The notes below the pieces were generated by a model. That model did no database searches. It worked only from the letters and a program-made list of their open reading frames with translations, and was not told where the DNA came from. A DNA stretch of 64,000 bases from Xenorhabdus stockiae. GTDB taxonomy: Bacteria; Pseudomonadota; Gammaproteobacteria; Enterobacterales; Enterobacteriaceae. The position numbers and the translations under genes were made by a program. Shown here in pieces: positions 57,185 to 64,000 of the stretch. The stretch lies in assembly GCF_002632825.1 (NCBI RefSeq), contig NZ_NJAJ01000007.1, forward strand, positions 1 to 64,000, written 5' to 3'. The stretch's first letter is position 1; each line of letters opens with the position of its first letter.

Positions 57185-59464
57185 ATGGACGAAAAATTAA
57201 AACAAAGTGCCCTTGATTTTCATGAATTTCCGCAGCCGGGGAAAATCACGATTACTCCGACTAAACCGTTGACGACACAACGTGATTTAGCTTTGGCATA
57301 TTCACCGGGTGTTGCCGCTCCTTGTCTTGAAATAGCAGAAGATCCACTGATGGCATATAAATATACTGCCCGTGGTAATCTGGTGGCAGTTATCTCCAAT
57401 GGTAGTGCGGTATTGGGGCTGGGAAATATCGGGGCACTGGCTGGCAAACCCGTAATGGAAGGAAAGGGAGTTCTATTCAAAAAATTCTCTGGCGTTGATG
57501 TTTTTGATATTGAAATAGATGAGTCTAATCCGGATAAATTAATTGACATCATTGCGGCATTGGAGCCGACTTTTGGTGGTATCAACCTTGAGGATATCAA
57601 AGCTCCTGAGTGCTTCTATATTGAACAAAAACTTCGTGAGCGGATGAAAATTCCTGTATTCCATGACGACCAGCATGGTACAGCAATTATCTGTACTGCC
57701 GCTGTAATTAACGGACTGCGTGTCGTTAATAAAGATATCAGCAAAGTACGGATGGTAGTATCTGGTGCGGGTGCGGCATCTATTGCCTGTATGAACCTGC
57801 TGGTGGCTTTAGGCCTGAAACGTGAAAATATTGTCGTTTGTGACTCGAAAGGTGTTATCTATCGTGGTCGCGAAGAGAATATGGAAAAAACGAAAGCCGA
57901 TTACGCAATTGAAGATAATGGCAGCCGTACACTGGCTGATGTTATTCCTGATTCTGATATTTTCCTCGGATGCTCCGGCCCCGGAGTACTGACGCCAGAG
58001 ATGGTGAAAACAATGGCGAAGGATCCGCTGATTATGGCACTGGCGAACCCAGAGCCGGAAATCCTGCCTCCACTGGCAAAAGCTGTGCGCCCTGACGCAA
58101 TTATTTGTACAGGTCGTTCTGATTTCCCTAATCAGGTCAATAATGTGCTTTGTTTCCCATTCATCTTCCGTGGTGCACTGGATGTAGGCGCAACGACTAT
58201 TAATGAAGAGATGAAACTGGCTTGTGTACACGCAATTGCTGATCTGGCGCTGGCTGAACAAAGCCAGGAAGTGGCTTCTGCTTATGGCGATCAGGATTTG
58301 TTCTTCGGCCCGGAATACATTATACCGAAGCCATTTGATCCACGTCTGATTGTGAAAATTGCACCTGCTGTAGCAAAAGCCGCGATGGATTCAGGCGTAG
58401 CAACCCGTCCTATTACCGATTTCGGTGCCTATATCGAAAAACTGAATGAGTTTGTCTACAAAACTAACTTATTCATGAAGCCTATTTTCTCTCAGGCGAA
58501 AAAAGAGAAAAAACGTATTGTACTGGCAGAAGGTGAGGATATCCGGGTACTCCACGCGACTCAGGAATTAGTTTCCCTCGGGTTGGCGTATCCTGTTCTG
58601 ATTGGTCGCCCAAGCGTTATCGAAATGCGTATCAAGAAGCAGGGGCTTCATATTGAAGCAGGTAAAGACTTCGAAGTCGTTAATAACGAAAACGATCCAC
58701 GTTTCAAAGAATACTGGCAGGAATATTACCAACTGATGAAGCGTCGTGGTGTTTCTCAGGATCAGGCACGCCGGACGGTTATTGGTAATCCGACTCTAAT
58801 CGGTGCCATCATGGTTCATCGTGGCGAAGCTGATGGCCTGATTTGTGGTACGGTTGGTAGTTATGGTGAGCATTATCAGATTATCAAAGACGTCTTTGGT
58901 TTCCGTCAGGGTGTGCACACAGCAGGTGCAATGAATGCTTTATTGTTGCCGATGGGTAATACTTTTATTGCTGACACTTATGTTAACGAAGACCCGACCC
59001 CCGAAGAGCTGGCTGAAATTACACTGATGGCAGCAGAAACCGTGCGTCGCTTCGGTATTGAACCAAAAGTTGCTCTGTTGTCCCGTTCAAGTTTTGGTTC
59101 TTCTGACTGTGAATCTGCTCAAAAGATGCGTAAGACACTGGAGTTGGTACAACAAATGGCACCATCGCTGGAAATTGATGGTGAAATGCACGGTGATGCT
59201 GCGCTGGTGGAAAGCATTCGCCGTGACATTATGCCGGACAGCCCGTTGAAAGGTTCAGCTAACCTGCTGATTATGCCTAATATGGAAGCCGCTCGTATCA
59301 GTTATAACTTGCTGCGTGTTACCAGCTCAGATGGTGTCACAGTGGGTCCGGTGCTGATGGGGGTTTCTAAGCCTGTCCATGTACTGACACCAATCGCTTC
59401 TGTTCGCCGTATTGTTAACATGGTGGCACTGGCTGCGGTCGAAGCGCAGACTAATCCACTGTAA
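57185..59464 (+). CDS. maeB: NADP-dependent malic enzyme MaeB
   Basis: A 759-residue cytosolic enzyme that oxidatively decarboxylates malate to pyruvate and CO2 with NADP+. The malic domain (about 1-400) includes [45 protein letters not shown] and [16 protein letters not shown]. The C-terminal half (about 430-750) is a phosphotransacetylase-like domain ([16 protein letters not shown]), which in E. coli MaeB is regulatory, responding to acetyl-CoA, rather than a working Pta. Length equals E. coli MaeB (759). A terminator follows. Confidence 0.97.
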   Translation: MDEKLKQSALDFHEFPQPGKITITPTKPLTTQRDLALAYSPGVAAPCLEIAEDPLMAYKYTARGNLVAVISNGSAVLGLGNIGALAGKPVMEGKGVLFKKFSGVDVFDIEIDESNPDKLIDIIAALEPTFGGINLEDIKAPECFYIEQKLRERMKIPVFHDDQHGTAIICTAAVINGLRVVNKDISKVRMVVSGAGAASIACMNLLVALGLKRENIVVCDSKGVIYRGREENMEKTKADYAIEDNGSRTLADVIPDSDIFLGCSGPGVLTPEMVKTMAKDPLIMALANPEPEILPPLAKAVRPDAIICTGRSDFPNQVNNVLCFPFIFRGALDVGATTINEEMKLACVHAIADLALAEQSQEVASAYGDQDLFFGPEYIIPKPFDPRLIVKIAPAVAKAAMDSGVATRPITDFGAYIEKLNEFVYKTNLFMKPIFSQAKKEKKRIVLAEGEDIRVLHATQELVSLGLAYPVLIGRPSVIEMRIKKQGLHIEAGKDFEVVNNENDPRFKEYWQEYYQLMKRRGVSQDQARRTVIGNPTLIGAIMVHRGEADGLICGTVGSYGEHYQIIKDVFGFRQGVHTAGAMNALLLPMGNTFIADTYVNEDPTPEELAEITLMAAETVRRFGIEPKVALLSRSSFGSSDCESAQKMRKTLELVQQMAPSLEIDGEMHGDAALVESIRRDIMPDSPLKGSANLLIMPNMEAARISYNLLRVTSSDGVTVGPVLMGVSKPVHVLTPIASVRRIVNMVALAAVEAQTNPL

Positions 59465-59532
59465 TTGATTGGTATTATAATTTATTGCTATCAATATCCA
59501 GGTTTCATTAATTAGCCGGGATAAACAGACAA

Positions 59533-59569
59533 ATACCCCGTCAGGTTCTTGTTTGGCGGGGTATTTTTA
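59533..59569 (+). terminator. Rho-independent terminator after maeB
   Basis: ATACCCCG pairs with CGGGGTAT over a loop of about 17 bases and is followed by TTTTATTT. Confidence 0.85.
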
Positions 59570-59572
59570 TTT

Positions 59573-59591
59573 GTAAATAATTATCATTATC
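59573..59591 (+). promoter_or_regulatory. Fur-box-like sequence upstream of chaN
   Basis: GTAAATAATTATCATTATC agrees with the Fur consensus GATAATGATAATCATTATC at about 15 of 19 positions, with the right half perfect. It lies about 40 bases before the lipoprotein start, where Fur binding would block transcription when iron is plentiful. Confidence 0.75.
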
Positions 59592-59631
59592 TATAATATG
59601 CAGGGAATTTTTAACTGGATAATGAATACCA

Positions 59632-60534
59632 ATGAAAACATCTATCTGTATAAAAACAACTTTTTTAGCGTGTGCCTTTCTGCTTGGTGGTTGTGCGACA
59701 ACATCAACAACGACACAAAGTAACTCTCAGGCAGTAAAACAAACGCTTTCCGGTGAATTAACCCAATCAGGTGTATTGCTTGACATGAGAACAGGCAAAG
59801 CCATCACTTCTGATGAATTACTTAATCAATTGGCCACTTATCCCAGAGTTATTGTGGGTGAAAAACACGATAACCCTTATCACCATCAAATTGAATTATG
59901 GCTGGTTCAGCAGCTGGAGAAAAAACGGCCTCATGGTTCCGTATTGCTGGAAATGATTAATCCGGATCAGCAAGAAAGAGTCAATAAAGTGAAAAGCTGG
60001 TTGCAGGATGATCCGATAGTCAGGGATGAACGCATTAAACAGTTGTTAGCATGGCAAGAAGGCTGGCCTTGGGAACAATATGGAAAACTGGTTGTTGAAT
60101 TAGTGAAAGCACCTTATCCCTTGTTAGCCGCTAACCTGAATCGCAGTGAAATTGATCGGGCATATAAAAGTTATAAAGCCGGGGACAAAACTTCCTTAGT
60201 CTCTGAAGATGTCAAAAAGCGTATTGATGAAACCATCAAAAATTCCCATGGTGGCAATATAGATGAATTAAATCTTGCTGCAATGAGCAAAATTCAGCAA
60301 CTGCGTGATCAGAGAATGGCTGAACAATTGATGAAAGCGCCATCACCTGCAATGCTGTTTGCCGGAGGATACCATGCGGTAAAAGCGATGGGAGTCCCTC
60401 AGCATGTGAAAAAAGTAGCATCTGATGAACAGGTTGTTGTGCTGGTTATTGCTGAAAAAGGCGTCGCCTTGAATAAAGAATATGCTGATTTTGTCTGGTT
60501 TACACCCAAAGTGACTGCCAAAGTAACTAAGTAG
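59632..60534 (+). CDS. ChaN-family heme/iron-linked lipoprotein
   Basis: A 300-residue lipoprotein of the ChaN family (PhuW-type). The signal peptide ends FLLGGCATT, acylated Cys21. The Cofac_haem_bdg region follows: VIVGEKHDNPYHHQIELWLVQ with His residues that bind heme in Campylobacter ChaN, LLEMINPDQQ, and AMLFAGGYHAVKAMGVPQH near the C terminus. Family members are outer-membrane lipoproteins, iron-regulated and found beside heme receptors. The Fur-box-like site upstream and the TonB and receptor genes downstream support a role in heme/iron uptake. Confidence 0.85.
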   Translation: MKTSICIKTTFLACAFLLGGCATTSTTTQSNSQAVKQTLSGELTQSGVLLDMRTGKAITSDELLNQLATYPRVIVGEKHDNPYHHQIELWLVQQLEKKRPHGSVLLEMINPDQQERVNKVKSWLQDDPIVRDERIKQLLAWQEGWPWEQYGKLVVELVKAPYPLLAANLNRSEIDRAYKSYKAGDKTSLVSEDVKKRIDETIKNSHGGNIDELNLAAMSKIQQLRDQRMAEQLMKAPSPAMLFAGGYHAVKAMGVPQHVKKVASDEQVVVLVIAEKGVALNKEYADFVWFTPKVTAKVTK

Positions 60535-60592
60535 GTGTATCTATCACAAGGATGTGATGCTCATAATAAATAAAAATAGTTTTCATTTATAT

Positions 60593-60611
60593 ATCCAATT
60601 GATTATCATTC
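60593..60611 (+). promoter_or_regulatory. Second Fur-box-like sequence, upstream of the tonB-like gene
   Basis: ATCCAATTGATTATCATTC keeps the GATTATCATT core of the Fur consensus with a weaker left half. It lies about 40 bases before the tonB-like start, near a TTGACA-like segment. Confidence 0.6.
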
Positions 60612-60646
60612 CCTTAATTTATCTTTGACATAATGTGCTATAAGAA

Positions 60647-61453
60647 ATGTTGACGTATACAACGTATCAAACCACTCACGTTGGTCACGTGACAAAATCC
60701 TTTCTCGCCGCTATCACACTGCACGTCCTGTTGGTCGGTTGGTTGGTTTATAAACCGAAGGATCTTGATATTGAGGAATTTTTACCTCCACCCGCAGTTA
60801 TGATGGAAGTATCACTACAGACGGAAGCAATACACAAAGTCGAAAAACAACCGATTGGTATTGAGCAGCAGTTATCTGTTACCAGCGAACAACAAGAAAG
60901 TAAGATTGATGCTGTCAATATGCCAAAATTGGATGTGAATGAAGAAGCCATGCTTCTGGTTGATAAAACGAAGAAAAAGAAACCAAAAGAGCAAGATGCA
61001 CCTAAAAAAGCCCAACCGGTTAAGCGAGTGCAGGCAAAAGAGCAGGAAAGTGAAAAATCACAAAGTACCGCAGCACCGACAACCAGTACGGCTACGGCGG
61101 ATAACATTACTTCCCGCACTGCGGCTTCTTATGAAAGTAATTCAGATGCTGCCGCTGATGCTAAAGCTGTCTGGCAGGCGGAAGTTAGTGGTCATTTAAA
61201 CCGCTATAAAAAATACCCCTCAGATGCTCAGAGGAGAAAACGTACAGGGCGTCCAATGGTGAAATTTACAGTTAATCAATTTGGTAATGTGATTGACAGT
61301 GAATTGGTAAGACGCTCTGGAACGAACTCACTTGACAGGGAAGCAAGGCTTGTACTGGAAAGGGCGCAGCCATTACCCATTCCGCCTGATTCTATTTTAA
61401 CCAATGGCAGTGTTACGGTTGAATTACCGGTTGATTTCACTTTATATCAATAA
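60647..61453 (+). CDS. TonB-family energy transducer
   Basis: A 268-residue protein with TonB layout: one N-terminal transmembrane segment (FLAAITLHVLLVGWLVY, with the His that contacts ExbD in TonB), a periplasmic linker of about 130 residues rich in Lys, Gln, Pro, Ser and Thr, and a C-terminal domain (about 178-268) containing YKKYPSDAQRRKRTG and VKFTVNQFGNVIDSELVRRSG. The linker is Lys/Gln/Ser-rich with fewer Pro repeats than classical TonB, closer to HasB-type proteins. exbB and exbD are not in the window. It would energise the receptor encoded downstream. Confidence 0.88.
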   Translation: MLTYTTYQTTHVGHVTKSFLAAITLHVLLVGWLVYKPKDLDIEEFLPPPAVMMEVSLQTEAIHKVEKQPIGIEQQLSVTSEQQESKIDAVNMPKLDVNEEAMLLVDKTKKKKPKEQDAPKKAQPVKRVQAKEQESEKSQSTAAPTTSTATADNITSRTAASYESNSDAAADAKAVWQAEVSGHLNRYKKYPSDAQRRKRTGRPMVKFTVNQFGNVIDSELVRRSGTNSLDREARLVLERAQPLPIPPDSILTNGSVTVELPVDFTLYQ

Positions 61454-61493
61454 CAATTGATTTTAAAAACAATAAAAAAACAGGACGAATGGC

Positions 61494-63665
61494 ATGTCAC
61501 AGTATAAAACGGTGTTTTCACCAAAAGCCAAGAAAGCCGTGCTCAGTTTTTTGTTGGGTAGTAGTTTGCTGAGTAATAGCGTCACGGCTATCGCGTTGGA
61601 GGAAAAAATGATACCACCTATGGCTAAAAAGCAGCCTCATGAAATAACTATTCATGGTGATACCCGTGTTGACGATTATTATTGGTTACGTGATGACCAG
61701 CGTCAGAATAAAGAAGTTATTGATTATCTGGCCGCTGAAAATAACTATACCAAAGAGATGCTGAAATCTGGTCAGGAGCTACGGGAAACTCTGTATAACG
61801 AAATGGTTGGCCGTATGAATAAGGAAGACCAGTCGGTACCTTATACTTACAATGGTTATATTTATCGCACCATTTATGAATCAGGCAAAGATTTCCCTAT
61901 CTATCAGCGTAAGCCGGTTGATAACTCAACTGACTGGCAGGTCATGGTTGATGGTAACGAACGAGCGAAAGGCCATAAATTTTATCAAATCGGTGGGTTT
62001 GCTGTAACCCGGGACAATAAACGCATTGCTATCGCTGAAGATACTCAGGGCCGCCGTAACTTCCAAATCTCCTTCAGAAATTTTGGTGACAGTGAGTGGC
62101 AAAATGACGTTATAGAGAATACTTCCGGTAATATTTTGTGGGCCAATGATGGTAAGACTCTGTTCTATGTTCGCAGAGATCCACAAACCCTGCTGCCTTA
62201 CCAGCTATTTCGTCACCAATATGGCACGGATACTCAACAGGATAAAAAGATCTATCAGGAAGATGATGATCGTTTCTATCTGTCAATTTCGAAAAGTACC
62301 TCGCTTGACTACATTCTGGTTTCGATCACCAGCTATTCAACCTCAGAATATCGGTTGATAGATGCAAATAACCCGCAACAGGAACCACAAATGTTCTCTG
62401 CCCGTCAGGCTGGGCGTGAATATTATATCGACCATTTCCGTGGGCAATTTTATATCCGTTCCAATTATGAACACCCATTGTTTGGTCTATATCAGACAGA
62501 TGCCATTAATAAGCCATGGAAAACAGTAATTGCACCACAGGATAATACTGATCTGGAAGATTTTACTCTGTTTAACAAGTGGCTGGTGGTACAAGAGCGA
62601 ACTAAAGGATTGTCCTCAATTCGTCAGATTGACTGGAAAACCCAGCAAGAAAAACAGGTTAAGTTTGATGATCCGGCTTATATGGCATCCTTGAACTATA
62701 ATCCTGAGCCAGAAACGGATTTGCTGCGTTATAGTTATTCATCCCTGACAACACCAAGCTCAGTATTCCAGTGGAATATGCAAACAGGTGAACGTGAATT
62801 GCTGAAACAGCAGGAAGTGAAAGGGTTCAATAAAGAAAACTATGAAAGCCAGCGTATTTGGATCAAAGCGCGGGATGGGGTAGAAGTACCGGTTTCTTTG
62901 GTTTACAGCAAGTCCCTGTTCAAAAAAGGCCAGAACCCGATTTTGATTTACGGCTATGGTGCCTATGGTATCAGCATGGATCCTTATTTTAGCTCTGCAC
63001 TTTTAAGCCTGTTGGATCGTGGTTTTGTCTATGCATTGGTGCATGTTCGTGGTGGTGGCGACTTAGGCCGTAATTGGTATCTTCAGGGTAAGCTCGAAAA
63101 TAAAATGAACAGCTTCCATGATTTTATCGATACTACGAAGGCATTAATTGCTGAAGGTTATGGCGATAGTAAACGCGTTTATGCCGAAGGTGGCAGTGCA
63201 GGCGGTTTACTGATGGGAGCGGTGGTCAATCAGGCACCTGAGCTATACCGTGGTGTGATCGCTAAAGTTCCTTTTGTTGATGCAGTGACGACAATGCTTG
63301 ATCCGTCTATTCCATTAACGACAGGGGAATATGATGAGTGGGGGAATCCGGATGATAAGGACGTTTATTTCCGTATTAAGTCTTATAGCCCTTACGACAA
63401 TATTCAGCCCCAGCGTTACCCTCATTTATTAGTAACAACCGGCTTACATGACTCTCAGGTGCAATACTGGGAGCCAGCGAAATGGGTAGCTAAATTAAGG
63501 GAAATGAAAAAAGGGGATAGTTTACTGTTATTAGAAACCAACATGGATACAGGACACGGTGGAAAGCCGGGACGTTTTAATCGTATAAACGATATCGCTT
63601 TCGATTATAGTTTCCTGTTGATGTTGGATGATGCTAAAACCTATTTTCCACACTTAAAAGATTAA
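61494..63665 (+). CDS. Exported oligopeptidase B-like serine peptidase (S9A)
   Basis: A 723-residue prolyl-oligopeptidase-family enzyme very similar to oligopeptidase B (PtrB), which cleaves after Arg and Lys in short peptides. Beta-propeller region about 45-430 (RVDDYYWLRDD, LLPYQLFRH), then the alpha/beta-hydrolase domain. The catalytic Ser is in EGGSAGGLLMG, and the His in DTGHGGKPGRF; the Asp lies in the TTGLHDSQVQYWEPAKW region. Unlike cytosolic PtrB (686 residues) it has an added N-terminal signal (KKAVLSFLLGSSLLSNSVTA), so it is probably periplasmic or secreted. It is 40 bases after the tonB-like gene and 140 before a receptor gene. Confidence 0.9.
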   Translation: MSQYKTVFSPKAKKAVLSFLLGSSLLSNSVTAIALEEKMIPPMAKKQPHEITIHGDTRVDDYYWLRDDQRQNKEVIDYLAAENNYTKEMLKSGQELRETLYNEMVGRMNKEDQSVPYTYNGYIYRTIYESGKDFPIYQRKPVDNSTDWQVMVDGNERAKGHKFYQIGGFAVTRDNKRIAIAEDTQGRRNFQISFRNFGDSEWQNDVIENTSGNILWANDGKTLFYVRRDPQTLLPYQLFRHQYGTDTQQDKKIYQEDDDRFYLSISKSTSLDYILVSITSYSTSEYRLIDANNPQQEPQMFSARQAGREYYIDHFRGQFYIRSNYEHPLFGLYQTDAINKPWKTVIAPQDNTDLEDFTLFNKWLVVQERTKGLSSIRQIDWKTQQEKQVKFDDPAYMASLNYNPEPETDLLRYSYSSLTTPSSVFQWNMQTGERELLKQQEVKGFNKENYESQRIWIKARDGVEVPVSLVYSKSLFKKGQNPILIYGYGAYGISMDPYFSSALLSLLDRGFVYALVHVRGGGDLGRNWYLQGKLENKMNSFHDFIDTTKALIAEGYGDSKRVYAEGGSAGGLLMGAVVNQAPELYRGVIAKVPFVDAVTTMLDPSIPLTTGEYDEWGNPDDKDVYFRIKSYSPYDNIQPQRYPHLLVTTGLHDSQVQYWEPAKWVAKLREMKKGDSLLLLETNMDTGHGGKPGRFNRINDIAFDYSFLLMLDDAKTYFPHLKD

Positions 63666-63686
63666 TAAAAATATATTAATAATGAT

Positions 63687-63714
63687 GGATACTGATAATT
63701 CGTTATCAGTATCC
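63687..63714 (+). terminator. Rho-independent terminator after the peptidase gene
   Basis: 12-bp perfect stem GGATACTGATAA/TTATCAGTATCC with a TTCG tetraloop, followed by AGGGTTTTT. Confidence 0.85.
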
Positions 63715-63806
63715 AGGGTTTTTATGCCTTAAAAACAATAAAACTATCGCGAAATTAGCGAAGCAATGTGAGCTTTAATAAATATTTTTAATTTAGGATG
63801 ATATTA

Positions 63807-64000
63807 ATGAAAATCATGGCAAAAATAGCCGGAGCCAGTGCGGTATTTATCGGGCTTCAGGGAATCGCTTATGCTGAAAACACAGATGACAATAAAAACC
63901 AAAAAGTCATGCGGTTCAGCCCATTAAAAGTTTCTGGTTCTCAGGATAATAAAAACAGACCACAAATTGAAGCCATGGAAAAACCCGGTGCTTATAGCTC
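63807..64000 (+). CDS. TonB-dependent outer-membrane receptor, 5' end only
   Basis: The first 64 codons are present and the frame runs off the window. A signal peptide (MKIMAKIAGASAVFIGLQGI then AYA) is followed by a candidate TonB box, RFSPLKVSG, and by the start of the plug domain with IEAMEKPGAYSS, an opening seen in TonB-dependent hemoglobin/heme receptors. AGGATG precedes the ATG. The context of ChaN, TonB and peptidase supports heme or hemoprotein uptake; the barrel is not visible, so the substrate is inferred. Confidence 0.75.
   Translation, partial: MKIMAKIAGASAVFIGLQGIAYAENTDDNKNQKVMRFSPLKVSGSQDNKNRPQIEAMEKPGAYS

Overview
The window reads as a chromosomal segment of an AT-rich enterobacterium of the Morganellaceae, most likely Photorhabdus or its sister Xenorhabdus. 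This is inferred from three things: gene order and protein sequences are close to E. coli but with lower GC, intergenic gaps are peppered with ERIC-like palindromes starting TATACCC and ending GGGTATA, and an orphan Hcp gene and a predicted lysozyme inhibitor sit among core genes. No tRNA, rRNA, intact insertion sequence, prophage or CRISPR array was seen.

Layout. 1-5.2 kb is an accessory stretch: a gene tail, small exported proteins, a GNAT acetyltransferase, a VOC protein, an RtcB-type RNA ligase preceded by a possible 14-codon leader peptide, a PliI-like lysozyme inhibitor and a 63-aa protein resembling an integrase arm-binding domain. 5.9-10.7 kb carries an AGCS symporter, the amidase AmiD, a Rob/MarA-like AraC regulator and an AroP-like permease. 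11.5-14 kb holds cspE, a TPP riboswitch with thiD, and fbaB. 14.5-26.3 kb is the E. coli-like block cyaR(sRNA)-trhP(yegQ)-yegP-baeR-baeS-mdtC-mdtB-mdtA, read on the minus strand, with a BaeR box before mdtA and no mdtD. 26.5-28.2 kb is a small type VI island: hcp flanked by two paralogous Cys-containing exported proteins, the second broken by an in-frame stop just after its signal peptide.

28.3-49.5 kb is a core metabolic and envelope region matching the E. coli purC-to-ppx neighbourhood: mgtE, yfgG, ppx, ppk, speG, purN, purM, upp, uraA, an unknown small gene, hda (CTG start), yfgD, bepA, perM, an AbrB-family transporter, bcp, an Asp/Glu racemase homologue, gcvR, dapA, bamC and purC. 49.6-59.5 kb continues with a lipoprotein, yeaL, tmcA, ypfN, an M15 peptidase, dapE, yffB, a NarL/NarP-type response regulator at the place where E. 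coli has narQ, and maeB.

59.6-64 kb is a probable iron/heme uptake locus: ChaN-like lipoprotein, TonB-like energy transducer, exported oligopeptidase B-like peptidase and the start of a TonB-dependent receptor cut off by the window edge. Fur-box-like sequences precede the first two genes. Genes in a block appear to work together: mdtABC-baeSR as an envelope-stress efflux operon, purMN under a PurR operator, ppk-ppx in polyphosphate turnover, upp-uraA in uracil salvage, and chaN-tonB-peptidase-receptor in iron acquisition.
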